Positions 24,534-36,984 of a stretch of DNA of 64,000 nt are shown in pieces. The notes under the pieces are model-generated. The model saw nothing but the letters and a program-made list of their open reading frames with translations, made no database searches and was not told where the DNA came from. The stretch comes from Siphonodentalium dalli (taxonomy: Eukaryota > Mollusca > Scaphopoda > Gadilida > Siphonodentaliidae): positions 4,253,314 through 4,317,313 of the forward strand of contig CP136068.1 in assembly GCA_032622095.1 (NCBI GenBank), written 5' to 3'. The stretch's first letter is position 1; every line of letters begins with the position of its first letter. Made by a program: the position numbers and the translations under genes.

Positions 24534-27500
24534 TAAAGCATTAATGTCGTAATCTGAAATAAACGTGGGCGTCTTTCAATGGCCGGCGTTCGGATCCAAA
24601 ATGAGGGGAGTTACTATCGGAATTATGCACAGTGAAGTTCATTCGTAGCCGCGGTTTACATTTCATTGAGAACATAATTATAACATATTATGGACTGTCA
24701 AATATTTGCAATGGAGTGGCCTAAAATATAAATGTCGCGTGCAATGGGAAAATCTCAATCACTCTGGCTTGGCTGGGGACAATACTGGAATCGAAATCGA
24801 AATTAGTGATGCAAGCAAACGTTATTATATCACGTTTAAATTATCCTAATATTACCGAGTACATACGTGAATAAGATAATCCTAGGATATCCTTCTATGT
24901 TTATGAATCGACAAGAAACACACACTTATGGACAAAGCAGAAGATATATTCAGGTTATCGTAAATTCGGTCGATGGTGAAAGCTACATGATGACGTTGCT
25001 CGTCGAGTTTAGTTGAAATCGACATGATGACATTTTATGAATGAAATGAACATGATGATATCGACAAGCTTTTTTGTACAGTACACATCTCAATCGGATT
25101 GCGCACAGCGTCAATAATATAATGATTAATTTCAGTAAAATACTCCCCTCTAGACAACAACAAACAGTCTTGACTTTTGAATACTTTCAGTTTGATGTTT
25201 GTAGTTTATATTCTATAATAACTTGTTCAAAAGGAATGGCTTTTAAAAGTTTTTTATTTAGGTTTTAAGTCTGAGTCGGTGAGCTCGTAATCTGTTTGCA
25301 TTGTGAATTTCTTATTTCTCACATGCCTTGATGTATGTTATGATTGACCTAATATATACACGAAATTGCTATAGAACCCACTCTGTCGATGAACCCCTGT
25401 GCATGTCTGGCGTGTAATTACACCACGATATAATGCCTATTGCCCTAAGTTAATCTTATTTGATGGGAATACGCATCTATGAAGTTATTTTATAGGATGA
25501 AAAAGACACAGATATATCCTAGCTTATGCGTGTGTTTTAGCTGTGGTTCGTTAATTACGCTAGCGTATGGTCATATTATTGTTGTTACTCTGGCGTTCAG
25601 TATTTTTTGGAGCACGCGCGACGTGGCGTGACGTCATTACCAAACGTTCTTGTCATAGAAATCGGATATATAAAGACTAGAATGGCAGTCGCGATCTGAT
25701 TGGCCCATGTCGTTTGTGGCAACATGACGCCATTGCTGATCAGGGCAAAAGACGTAAACAAGTCCACGTGTTTCTCATGTGTTTTGTTAATGGCGAATTC
25801 AAGTTACTTTTCAAATCTACTTTTTTCGACAATTTGGAAATTTAGAAATACAAAAACGGTATTGTTGCAATGAACTGAATATTCATATACTATGATGGAG
25901 TTGTGCTAGGACTATACTTTGAACTCTATTTTGAGAGTATTAGATGAAAATGGGGATTCGATTGTCGATTCTGGACGCTGTCGTTTCGCAATGGACAGGT
26001 CACTTTGGAAATTCAAATTTATGTTTTAGAGGAATGTTCATCTACCACGAGTCAAACTTATTCGGCTGTAATATGTCTAGAACAATTGTCTGCAGAGTAT
26101 ACAAACATTCTTTTTGGAAAAAGATTCTAAAATTACGATGCAAATTGGGAAGTAAATCACCCATTTTCGTTGGTTTTCTTAGTTTTTCTCCGATGGTGAT
26201 CCAGCGTGGGGCGTTTAAACACTGCTAGCAAGGGGTTATTACTGAGATATTCGAATTTGATGATTATTTAATAAATAGTTATTTATTAATTTCACTTTTT
26301 GCTTGTATTTATTCTCCAAAAATCAATTTGATTGTCACTCAACCATGGTCGTTTCATACCTTTCGCACCACACTTGTCCAGTTTTGGTTGTTTCGCACCG
26401 TACATGTATATGTGGTCATTTCTCCTACATGTTTCCCACAAATGTTGATAGGTCATGTATACCATGTGAAATTATTTTTTGATTTCTTAACTTAATGACA
26501 GAGAACATTTGATTTAATGCTTAACTAGAATGCACTCAGAGAGATGCCAACGTGCGCAAAAATGTAATAAATAATTTCACTGTATTTTACTTAATTTATT
26601 TAATTTAATTTAATGTTAGCAAAAAAAGACAATTTCCATTTCTCATTTCGTCACAGATAAAAGACAAATTACTATATTAATCATTTAAGTAATTAAAACC
26701 AATTCCATGTTGCCGAAAGGATGAGACTTTAATATCGATTACATTTTTTTCAGCGGCATATTTTGATTTACATTTTCCGATAGTCAAAGTTGACCAAAGG
26801 AGCAATTATAAGAAATAATTAATACTATTTGTGTAAATATTGATAGCAGCCAATATGCAACAATAAATATCAATAATTAATCAATAATTAATCAATAACG
26901 ATCATTTTATGTAATAACTAGAATGCACTCTCTGGAGCTGCCTATACTTGCGCCCATCACACATTCGGCATGCATGTGTTGCGGTGTCTTACCAACAGCA
27001 GTTTGAATCACGGGTGCTGGCCCCTCGTTTGAGAGAGATCGATAAAAAATATATAGATATCAAATCTCAGTTCATCCATCGCTGAAATTGTTGTGTGTAC
27101 GGACATAATATCTCTATTATCTCAAGTTGATATATTACACTATTATAAATGCTAGTCTTAGTAATACGTACGAGTTGTTTGACATATTTATAGAACATTA
27201 TAGACATCGTTCATATAAAGATACGAAACGAAGTTGTTGGCAGATGGAATAGCCAGTCCGTGTAACACGAGTCTCAGCTGTCTGGACATCGACGCAATCA
27301 TGTCTGGTGTTTTGCGCGCCCATGTAGCTCGTGACGTCCTGATGTGCGTCATGACGTCATGGCGTCTTGATCGGTTTCCAGAAAGAAATCATTCAAAATT
27401 GTTAATTTATGAACGATTTATTACCAAAATAAAACCAGATGACGATGCAAATTAAGTATATATCTTGATTTAAATTACAATTGATGCAACCATTTCATAT

Positions 27501-28561
27501 TTTGCGTGTCCATTATTTACAGTATGTACTTCCGGTATGACGTAACATGTTCGCGGAAGGACAGACAGCAGACAAAGATCCGAACCGAAAACATTACTTG
27601 CGTCCAGCATGGACTGGCGCAAGTAATAACTTTGCAATACTTGACGGCAACCGGGCAATTAAACATATTTCTTTTTTTGCGAAGAAAAAAAAACTGTTAC
27701 TGTGGCAAAAATTTCATGTTATTTTACCGGTATACTCAAATTACTCAATGGTATGAATGGTCCAAATGATACCTGTATGAAAAGTCCACAACCCTGGTGC
27801 GAAACATCTCTATGTGAAACTTCCACGACAAAATGTCCAGCACACTATTGGTTATTCATTCCTTTTTACATTATTTCAAAATAAGGGTAATACTAACTAA
27901 GCAGCATATTACTTTTAGTATTAAGTTGAATCTTGAACTAAATGTATAGTCACAGAGGTTTTTCGTAAAGAAAACGAGTAAAAAAAAAATTGGAATTAAA
28001 AATGAGGGTGCCACTTTAATTAACAAATTCATCGCTATTCTATTTTACAAATGCAATTCTTTGTATTTTTATTCTTACTCGTTTTCCTAATGAGAAATCT
28101 TTGCACAAGAGGTCTGGAACTCTTATGATCGCAGAAATCAGGGATACAATGTCGGTCTGTCAGCCCTCCCTTGGAAGAAAATTTCCTGATGGCCATATCG
28201 GTTCAAAATTGTGCGACTGGTTGCCTAAAAATAATTTCAAACTAAAATTTGGTGGAGAATTCAAGTGAAATATTTCAACCTATTTTATTGTGAACTGTTG
28301 AATCCACAACTGATATTGTATGAAATTTCCAACTGTTGAACATTTTGACCAATGTTTATGGTGAGGCAAACTGATGGTCATCACCGGGCATTCACCGCAT
28401 CTTGGGCAAAAGTTGAAGCAATGCCTTGTTTCTCCATGGATGAGTGACTCACTGAAATACAATATATACCGGTACAAACGTGTACAGTGGAGAACACGAA
28501 TGGTCCCCCGTGTTGGAAATTTCACACCAAATAGGTTGTAAACACACAGGCCTGGGAACTT
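24534..28561. other. non-coding AT-rich stretch
   Basis: Several short open frames occur (up to 94 codons, at 25,944-26,228). None has recognisable motifs, and I see no splice-linked exons. 'aactagaatgcactc' occurs twice (near 26,523 and 26,919). Runs of 'aataattaatc' lie near 26,872-26,897. One arm of a widely spaced inverted repeat is at 25,654-25,750. Confidence 0.5.
25654..25750 (+). repeat. left arm of an inverted repeat 5.6 kb apart
   Basis: 25,654-25,690 is the exact reverse complement of 31,302-31,338 (37 bp). 25,731-25,750 is the exact reverse complement of 31,254-31,273 (20 bp). The spacers inside the arms differ (40 and 28 bp). The arms could be the ends of a degenerate element, but no coding capacity lies between them. 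Confidence 0.8.
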
Positions 28562-28563
28562 TA

Positions 28564-28977
28564 AAGGTACTCAATCCGATCAGACGCACCTAAATTACTA
28601 TTTCTTTGGCTTCGGGGGTAAAAAATATTTGATTCGAGTCGATGAACCCACCCATCAAAGCTCAGAATTATCAGATATTGATTTTTGAAGTATGTTTTAT
28701 TTCTCGAGATGTATACTAATAATTCGCACAGAAACACGAGGACAAGCGGACACTTGATTTTAGAGTTATCCATCTTCACCGCAATTTTGTCTGAGAACAC
28801 TCTTGGCTTGTTATTGGGCCACAAACAATAGAAATAATAAACTTCAAAAATCGATATCTGATCACTCGGAGCGTTGATGGGTACCAGGGTAGGTTCCTCG
28901 AATTGAATCAAATATTTGTTACCACTCGAAGCCAAAGAAATAGTAATTTAGGAGCGTCTGATCGGATTGAGTAACTT
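28564..28977. mobile_element. mariner-type MITE, palindromic, TA target duplication
   Basis: The 414-bp element begins 'aaggtactcaatccgatcag' and ends with its near reverse complement, flanked on both sides by TA (28,562-28,563 and 28,978-28,979). The arms stay complementary for most of its length. It contains no transposase. A 124-codon frame at 28,561-28,935 is created by the palindrome. Relatives occur at 32,354, 41,572 and 42,442. TA duplication is typical of Tc1/mariner mobilisation; which autonomous element moved it is unknown. Confidence 0.85.
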
Positions 28978-28979
28978 TA

Positions 28980-31253
28980 CAATCTAAATTTATTATATAC
29001 ATGCGCAGTCCTTGAAATTGGCAATGGCAATAAGCAAAGCTGTGGGAAATGCTTCCGCAACATGTGGCATCTAACATTCCGCATATTTAATTTGCCGTGG
29101 GACATTTGCCTAATTTCGATGGCTGCATGCGTATATCCAAGGATATATTTTTCCTGGGTATAAAATAATAAATATGAATTGAAAACCCTTCTATTAATTA
29201 ATATTGATTTTATTTTGAATTTTCTGGTATAATACATAACGGTACAATCTGTGAGATTTTAAAGTTCGCGGAAATATTCGGTGCAGAGCAAGTAGGATAA
29301 CTCTATCTGAGTTTTCCTTAAAGTTTCATTATGGTTTGTTCTAAAAATAGTAACAGAAAATGTCCCATTTGATTATCGCATTATATCAATTTATATATAG
29401 AGGATCGCTAATGAGTGACAGTTGCAATTCTATACACAATTTATTAACCGAGTGAACTGAATTCGAACGAATCTGTAATTGAATTAAGTGGACAAAGTTA
29501 ATACATTTTGTATAGAATTGCGACGAATTTGAGATACTTTTTATCACATAATCACATTTTAGCAAGGTAATAAAAATCTCGAAATGACTGGGGTTAAAAC
29601 AAATTAATGCTGATTTATTTATCACAACCAGAGAGGAAGAAAAGAAACTTTCAATAAAAAATATAGTTCCAATTTAAATGTGTCTTGTCTTGTTGAGAGA
29701 ATTGTTCAACCACCATGTTTATCTCACAGTGACAATCAACACTAAATAACCATCACAATTTGAATATCATATTTATGTTCTAATTAGCATAGTCATAGCC
29801 TATTAAACATTGATCGATATCATTGCGGCATGATTGCACTAAGCTCTTATATCACTGTACGTGCCGATAATACACGTACATGTATGTCTTACTAAAAAAA
29901 TATGAGGCCAGGTTAATGATATTTATATATTCATCTTAAACCCCGAAATTATAATCATTAATGTTTAATACATTGAGTTTGCCATACCCGATGCATGTAA
30001 ATGAACACGAATGGGGAAACACCTACTGGGTATACTTTCTTGTGTAGATATGGATAGCTGTATAGTTTGCCTATACGGTGGTGATTCACCGCTGGTCATG
30101 AGAATATAGTACATTGGATGTAGATGCCTCGAACTGACTACAAGTTCTGTAGTATAGAGGTTTAACAGTGTAAAATAATGAATGCCCCATCAGCTCCGAA
30201 TACCCATGAAGAAATATAGGGGGTCGAAGTTTATACTAACTAAAGGCGCACAATGAATTGAAGGTCATAAGCCATCCACATCCATGGCATGGAATTGGGA
30301 ACCAGTAAATGGGCTTGACGGGCTACCTGATTCATGAATGTATGTGATTTCTCTAAGAGTCACTGCATGTATAGGACGTTGATTGATGGAAATCTTGATA
30401 CAAAATCCATTAAATTACCTGCTTTGAGTAAGTTTATTTGCTGTACGCCCAAGCGGGGTGTATTACACACATCTGCTGACACATCTTTAATTTAATTTTT
30501 TATGGAATTATTTGAATTTGTATATGAATAGTCTAGAACCTGGTGTGGAATGGTGCCATGTGGGTTTCGAGCATATTTTCACCCCTGCATAATACAAACC
30601 ATAATAACTAAATAAGTAAACAACACCATGTCACAGAAATTCAGAATGGTGTTATTTAAATTTTACGTATTAATGGTTTGTTCAGTATCACTGTCTCTCT
30701 CTAGCTCGAAGACGAGTATGACCCGCCACACAATAGTATTTCAACCAGGTTCTGCTCATATAATAAATTAAAATTGACAAATTAATGACAAGTTGTTCAA
30801 AACTTGTCTGAGTGAAGTCAGTGAACAGGTCAGGTCACGTGAAACTGAAAGCGAATAGGGTTTGCAATAAGTTGAATAACACCAACAGTTTACAATCAAA
30901 TATAGTCTACTAGTTTAGCTAACTGAAGCCATGTTTTAAACTTAATATCATCTGAGACCTTGTTTAGTAGGACTTTATGCCTATTCAAATTAAAAATTAC
31001 ATTGATGATATAGACTCAACACACGCAGCACTTGTCATAATGTCAAAAAGTTGCAATTTATTAATCACCTTCGGAAATCCGCTTCAAAAATGTCATTTTG
31101 ACGAAATATATTTGTAAAATAAAACCTATGTAATCCGTTTCAATGTTCTCAAACTTGTTCTCGTTTCGATGAGCAGGATTAAATCCAATTTTGCCGAGAA
31201 ATCTGAACAAAATATCAATTTACTTTCGCAATAACTTCACTTGACAGATGATG
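28980..31253. other. non-coding AT-rich stretch
   Basis: Short open frames of 79-86 codons at 28,977-29,237 and 29,386-29,625 show no recognisable domain. No tandem repeat or transposon end was recognised. Confidence 0.5.
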
Positions 31254-31338
31254 TTTTGCCCTGATCAGCAATGTCGGACGAAAGCACACTTGGAGTCACG
31301 TGACTGCCATTCTAGTCTTTATATATCCGATTTCTATG
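31254..31338 (-). repeat. right arm of the inverted repeat paired with 25,654-25,750
   Basis: Exact 37-bp and 20-bp complementary blocks, as described for the left arm. It lies about 150 bp before the tandem duplication. Confidence 0.8.
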
Positions 31339-31384
31339 GTTCTTGTGGTAATTTATCAGTGGTCCAGTTCATGTTAGTTTGGTT

Positions 31385-31520
31385 ACGTATGGACAACGGT
31401 TACTCTTATGGGAGGCCAAATTCACATTTAATATGATTACGTCAGTATGTATGGACAACGGTTACTCTTATTGGAGGCCAAATTCACATTTAATATGATT
31501 ACGTCAGTACGTATGGACAA
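31385..31520. repeat. 62-bp tandem repeat, just over two units
   Basis: Starts at 31,385, 31,447 and 31,509, marked by 'cgtatggacaac'. Units share 'ggccaaattcacattta' and 'atatgattacgtcagt'. The last partial unit begins the larger duplicated segment. Confidence 0.9.
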
Positions 31521-31577
31521 CCCAAAACACGTACCTCCATCTATAAAATGATAAATGTATGTTTCATTGGAGTGCCT

Positions 31578-32094
31578 AGTCATGCCATGAATCTCTACTA
31601 TTGCTAACGCTCGTAGAGATCATATTCCACCATTACAAAACCTTGCAACTTTTTGAAGTTTTAATAGGGAACCTTATAAATTCGAAAAAATAATACGGGG
31701 AATATATTTCTTAGTGATTATCTGTTCCTTAATAGTGTACGTCACTGTATGTAAAGGTCCCAACTCGAAAATACATGCCTTTCTGTGACTTCTGAGATCC
31801 GATATCGCAATAAATATTCAATAAATTACCCAGGAAAAAATTCATAATTGTCAGAAACGCAAAGCAAAATCACTCACAAAGTCACTTAATTCGTGAAATT
31901 TCGAGTTGGGACCTTCGTCTACATTGAAATTCATTATTAAGAAACAGATAATAACAAAGAAATATATTCCCTGTGTTATTTTCTCTATTTTATAAGGTTC
32001 CCTGTCAAAACTTCAAAAAGTTCCCAGGTTTTGTACTGATGGAATATGATCTCTGCGGGCGTTAGCCATAGTAGAGATTCATGGCACGATATAG
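31578..32094. mobile_element. Mutator-like foldback element with 8-9-bp target duplication
   Basis: Long terminal inverted repeats of more than 200 bp: the left arm reads 'catgccatgaatctctacta' and the right arm ends with the complement 'gtagagattcatggc'. 'ggagtgcct' flanks both ends (31,569-31,577 and 32,095-32,103), while the paralogous copy 2 (near 36,292-36,302) has it only once. Long TIRs plus a 9-bp duplication fit Mutator-like elements. It has no coding capacity. The centre holds 'gtgattttgctttgcg' in complement form. Confidence 0.8.
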
Positions 32095-32159
32095 GGAGTG
32101 CCTGTATTTCCGACGAACTTGGGATATATGATCACGTCAGTACGTTTGGACGGCGACAT

Positions 32160-32755
32160 GTCTCTATTCCAAAGGTTCGTTATTCCCAATGTTCACTATT
32201 CCCAAGGCTCATTATACCGAGGGTTCGCTATTCCGATGGTTCTCTATTCCTCGCTATTCAGAAGTTTTTTGTTATTTTTAAGGTTAATTCTATATTCTAA
32301 AGTATTGAGAGGGCTCTTTATCATAAGACTCTTTTTATGAAGGAAATAACTTAAAGGTACTCAATCCGATCAGACGCTCCTAAATTACTATTTCTTTGGC
32401 TTCTGTGGTAACAAAATATTTGATCCGAGTCGAGGAACGCACCCATCAAAGCTCAGAGTGATTAGATATCGATGTTTCAAGTTTGCTATTTCTATTGTTT
32501 CTGGGCATGATCTTGCCAGAAGCACGAGGTCAAACGGACGGTCTTGCAGATAAAGATGGATATAACTATACAATCAAGTGGTAATAATAACCACTTGATT
32601 TTAGAGTTGTCCATCTTTTCTGGTTAAATACGCCCAGAATAGAAAACCTTCAGAATAGCGAACCTTCTGAATAACGAACCTTTGGAATAGCTAACCTTCG
32701 GAATAACGAATCTTCGGAATATGGAACCTTCGGAATAATGAACCCGATCCTGTGT
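32160..32755. repeat. opposed 17-19-bp repeat arms around a half-MITE
   Basis: At 32,160-32,250 the plus strand repeats 'aaggttcg(c/t)tattccc'. At 32,637-32,745 it repeats the complement 'gaataacgaaccttcgg'. The two short arrays therefore form inverted arms. The same arrangement is present in copy 2 (36,377-36,439 and 41,855-41,945). Between them lies part of the 'ggtactcaatccg' MITE. Confidence 0.8.
32354..32618 (+). mobile_element. half copy of the mariner-type MITE
   Basis: Begins 'aaggtactcaatccgatcag', as in the element at 28,564, and runs through 'cccatcaaagctcagagt' to 'gagttgtccatctttt', then stops without the second arm. The same half copy is in duplication copy 2 at 41,572-41,835, so it predates the duplication. 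Confidence 0.8.
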
Positions 32756-32849
32756 GACGAGCCCACGAAACATCCATCAATAAATGTATACACGTTTCAT
32801 GGGACTGTTTATATATACATGTACATATAAGACTGGAGTAAAGTTGAGA

Positions 32850-33190
32850 TCAACATGTCTTTGTTAATTTTGGTGCCCGGATTTCAATGAAATTTGGTGT
32901 GGTATCGCAGGGTGCCCTGGCAGAGTGTAAAATGGCGTTAGTTTTTCTAAATTTTGTTTTAAACGAATTTAAATGAATACAAAATATGAACGTATGTGAA
33001 TATTTAGGTACAAATAAACCTATTTGCACGAGCATATGTTGCAGCACCAGATATATGGGATTGTGGGCCACAGTTAGACATGGGTCAGAGTGAGACATAG
33101 CCTCCAACATTTCTCTAATTTCCAGACCAATATCCATGGAGCCAGTCCTGAGATATTAGCCATATAACACATGTTACTATATTTGTTCAA
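32850..33190. repeat. dispersed repeat containing a single 29-bp-type motif
   Basis: Contains 'gatttcaatgaaatttggtg', 'cagggtgccctggcagagt', 'tatgtgaatatttaggtac' and 'atatgttgcagca'. The same order is at 42,040-42,330 (paralogue) and, with the third motif expanded, at 54,510-55,245. Confidence 0.8.
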
Positions 33191-33871
33191 AATGCTATCA
33201 TCAGGTGAAGGATGAATCTGGCCCAGCGACAAATTTTCAAGGCAAAATTAATTAATTTAATTTTTGCAATTTTAAGGGAAAAACATCTTTATTGGATAAA
33301 TTTACATATAATACTGAATACATTTTTGTGATGTGGAAAACAGGGATTTATTGCATATTTCACATAGCCACATCTGATTTATTTATAGATATTTATGTCT
33401 GCTTGACTTTCAGCGAGTTACATGGGTGGGGCACAATGACGCAATGAGACACAATTTCTGGCCTGTGGTAGGATCTAACTTCAGTAGATGATGGGCACTT
33501 CGAAAAGGTATGACATAATTTACCAAATGACAATTATTTTCGGGCTGGAGTGCATAAATAATTTAGATCAAACAAACTGATATCTTTGTGCAATAGTGCA
33601 ATAGTGGTATGTTCGGGTCGTATGTTCGGTTACTACTCATTAATCAGACGCGCATATATGCTAAGATTTGACCAATTGGCAAAAATAACCCATATACATG
33701 TACATGTATGTTTGTAGGAGGGTATGAAAGCCATAATATATAAATTTGATAGCCTGTAGTATGCAAGTGATAAGCTGAATTTTTGTTCTGGAAATGGAAT
33801 ATGGTGGCATCTGTTTCAGACTGTCTAAAGTCTTTTTCTAATTAGCCCTTTAACATATCAATGGATTGGTA

Positions 33872-33926
33872 ATTATAATGAAAATCAATTTATGACTTGA
33901 GTCATAAATTAATTTTCATTATAATT
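33872..33926. repeat. near-perfect 53-bp palindrome
   Basis: 'attataatgaaaatcaattt' and its complement meet at 'atgacttgagtcat'. Present in copy 1 only. Short AT-rich palindromes can be deletion-prone; no function is inferred. Confidence 0.85.
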
Positions 33927-34084
33927 TTACATGTCAAACTTGAAAAACCAAATTCATTCATGTGTTGCATATATTTTGTTGACTATGGATATGGTACAAT
34001 AAATGGGTGGATTTAGTGTACAGTGCCCTTAAAGGTTGCATAAGTATGTTGTATGGCACATTTATCAATAAATTGTGCAAAAAA

Positions 34085-34430
34085 GGAACTTTTTGGTCAA
34101 AACCAAAATTGGTTTCATATATAAAACCAGTTTGGGTTTTGATCAAAACCAGTTGGCGCTTGGTATTTGGTTTTTATCAAAACCTAATTTGGTTACATAT
34201 ATGGGACAAAAGCTCAATACCAATTTTGGTTTTGATCAAAACCAGTTGGTGCTTGGTATTTGGTTTTGATCAAAACCTAATGGTTACATATATGGGACAA
34301 AAGTGCAAAACCAATTTTGGTTTTTATCAAAACCAGTTGGCGTTTGGTATTTGGTTTTGATCAAAACCTAATTTGGTTACATATATGGGACAAAGTTCAA
34401 AACCAAATTTGGTATTTTAAAAAACCAAAA
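34085..34430. repeat. tandem repeat of about 91 bp, three units
   Basis: 'aaaccagttgg(c/t)g(c/t)ttggt' recurs at about 34,150, 34,242 and 34,333, with 'ggttacatatatgggac' and a strong local dyad 'ggttttgatcaaaacc'. Absent from the equivalent position in duplication copy 2, so it was gained or lost after the duplication. The 117-codon frame across it is a by-product. Confidence 0.88.
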
Positions 34431-36439
34431 CGTTTAAGAGTGTAGGCATTATTAAGGAACAGGTATTTCATAATTTATTACCTGTACTGTTTTTTCATTG
34501 TTACAAACTTCCCTATCGCAACAGCGATAACTTTGTACTGATGGAATATACCATTCTAGACGGGAATAGATACATAGAGATTCATGGCATAGTCTAAGAA
34601 AATGCTACCAGATTAAACATCGTCATTTATATGACCATCTACGATTGCCTCATGAGTCATGTAGAACTACATGTAGAATGTCATGACAGCTTGGCATGGA
34701 ATTATTATGTTTAACATACAGATTATTCCAATCCCAATGTGTCAAGTCGACAATAGCAAGTACACAGGGCTATATTTAATAATGTGTCCACAAATAGCCA
34801 CCATGTACACATGTATGCTAGCCATGCTGACCGAGCTCCCACTTAATGCTTAAAGTTTAAACCGAGAACACAGTGTTAAAATCATAAAATATTTAATATT
34901 TAAGAATGCTAAAACAAATCACTGTTAATGGCGTTATTAACGGTGCATTATGATTATTATATTTATATTTAACTTGATATGTCCATCACAGGAAACAGAA
35001 TTCATAGATGGAAAGTTGGAAACATATCCTCTCACCAGTCACTACAGACTGCAATGTGCCGAGACCAAATGGGAGATGTTCGTCTTTTCCAAGTTAATTG
35101 ACTCACGTTGTCAGTCACCAATTCACTGGGCTTCACATGTTTGTCACATATGTGTGTCGATTGCTCTGTAGATGGCTAGAATTGTATCTTGATCCGAGTC
35201 TGTATCTGTATGTTTCAGCACTGAAGCCTCTCGACTGTGTTCACACTCACATTGAGTGGGTGAGGCTGAGCCTGAACAGGCTGAAGTCGTTGAAAACTAA
35301 ATTTACTAATCTGTAATCACGAATACAATCCTAATAGTAATAGACTAATAGTACCAGTAGTAAATGAGTAAATCAATCAGCTCTAAGATGTACATTTTCT
35401 GATTTCCTTCACCTGACAATGTCAGCTATTATATATTAACAATTACATTTAGAGAAGCAGACGAACAATTTGCCGGTTGCAACTCTAACTGAGTCCAGGT
35501 GAAAAGAGACTTAAAATTTCACAGAACAAGTCAAATCATAGTGGCGACCACAGACCAGTCCAACATCCAGTCCACTCCAGTGACCTTCATTTTCATATTT
35601 TTTTCAGTCACAGTTTCGTCATTCACTGATTCAGTTTCTTTTCGACTGATTGAGTTTCACTTTCACTGCTAAACTTCAAATAGCTGGATGATCCACACAC
35701 AATCGGTTGGCTTATAGCAAAATAAAATTAATCACGAGAACCACAACGTAGAACTTTAGAGTTGTTGTTGTTGTTTGAAGAGTTTGATATTCGCCAATAA
35801 TTTATGTGGGCGCAGCCATTTTGTAACGAAAATTACGTCACCATTTGTAACGTTGCTATGGTCCAGGGGACGTAATTTCAAACTGAAACGGTTCGAACGG
35901 AATCTGACGAAGTTTGCCGAATGCTATGCACCTATGTCAACTAAATCCACATTAATCATTTAATTTTGAATAAGGGTGCTTGTGTTTTTCAAATTTAATA
36001 GTGTTGCTATTTGGGAGGCTGATCGAAGAAAATAAATTAATTTTGTTAATTTGTCAAGCGGTTATTCCAACACAGCGGCCACCATAAAGGCCCCATAAGT
36101 CCGAATCGCCCGGATGTAAAACAAAATTTGATGTTGATAAGAGTATAGAAATCAGTGACGTCACAACTATACTTGCATCGCTTACGAACCGTAAAACAAC
36201 CTTTGGGTTGTGATTAATATGATTACGTCAGTACGTATGGACAACCCAAAACACGTACGTCCATCTATAAAATGATAAATGTATGTTTCATAGGAGTGCC
36301 TGTATTTCTGGCCAACTTGGGATATACGATCACGCCAGTGCGTATGGGCCGTAGGACGGCGACATGTCACTCTATGTCCAAAGGTTCGCTATTCCCAAGG
36401 TTCATTATACCGAAGTTTCGCTATTCCCAAGGTTCTCTA

Positions 36440-36497
36440 TAGTCTACACTAAACTAAATAACAACTAAACACATGTTTGAGCAGATAGCCAGTGTCT
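36440..36497 (-). repeat. split direct repeat B2 (3' end of the DIRS element)
   Basis: 58 bp identical to 37,186-37,243. The outer edge abuts host 'ggttctcta'. The 487 bp between B2 and A2 are non-coding and not repeated elsewhere in the window. Confidence 0.88.
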
Positions 36498-36984
36498 TTA
36501 TTCGCAGAAGTTGACACCAGATGGGCACACCAAAAACCGCTGGATGTACAACATATACAACATTCGTTACAAATTAATATGTGTGAGCATCTCATTTCAA
36601 TAGTATATTCACATATTGTAATTCCGATAATTATACTGTAATAATTAACATGTCATTCTATGCACAAGAATCCTACACAAATCTCCAGCAGTTTCCGGTT
36701 AGAATTCCTGTGATAAACCAGAGATAAAACCACATTTTGTGGGGAAAACTCTGGTCATATATATGTAACATGTCACATTCGAAACGTATGTTTATGTGCG
36801 TGTACGAGACGTTTCCGTCCGCTTCGCGATTATATATAACGTTTCATTAATTAATGTGTTATACATCTGTATGTAATAAATCTTATTCTATGTGTAATTA
36901 TTAATTTGTACAATTATATTACCATAATGGTGCTAATGTAACTAGTAACTATACTCATATAAAATTATTTTTACTCAGATATGT

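Larger units (their letters stand above)
31490..36213. repeat. tandem segmental duplication, copy 1
   Basis: Copy 1 starts at 'ttaatatgattacgtcag' and ends at 'tttgggttgtga'. Copy 2 begins immediately with the same start and ends with the same 'tttgggttgtga' at 45,362. Without its 517-bp foldback and flanking duplication, copy 1 is about 4.2 kb. Copy 2 without its DIRS element is about 4.1 kb. Ordered matches run through the pair, for example 33,460-33,540 with 42,985-43,065, 34,590-34,940 with 43,560-43,920, and 35,780-36,210 with 44,970-45,362. The copies are clearly diverged and differ by several indels. No gene is recognised inside. Confidence 0.88.

Noticed and set aside
25944-27884. Short plus-strand frames (94, 73, 87 and 69 codons)
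   Set aside because: No recognisable motif, no supporting splice or neighbour evidence, and lengths expected by chance.
28561-28935. 124-codon minus-strand frame
   Set aside because: It lies within a palindromic MITE that has relatives without the frame.
34007-34360. 117-codon plus-strand frame with repeated 'LIKTSWRLVFGF'-like blocks
   Set aside because: It reads a 91-bp tandem repeat present in one paralogue only.
31509-36213. The duplicated unit as a transposon with 10-bp ends 'acaacccaaa ... tttgggttgt'
   Set aside because: The inverted match is only 10 bp, the flanks give no target duplication, and the repeated segment starts outside it. A tandem duplication explains the layout better.
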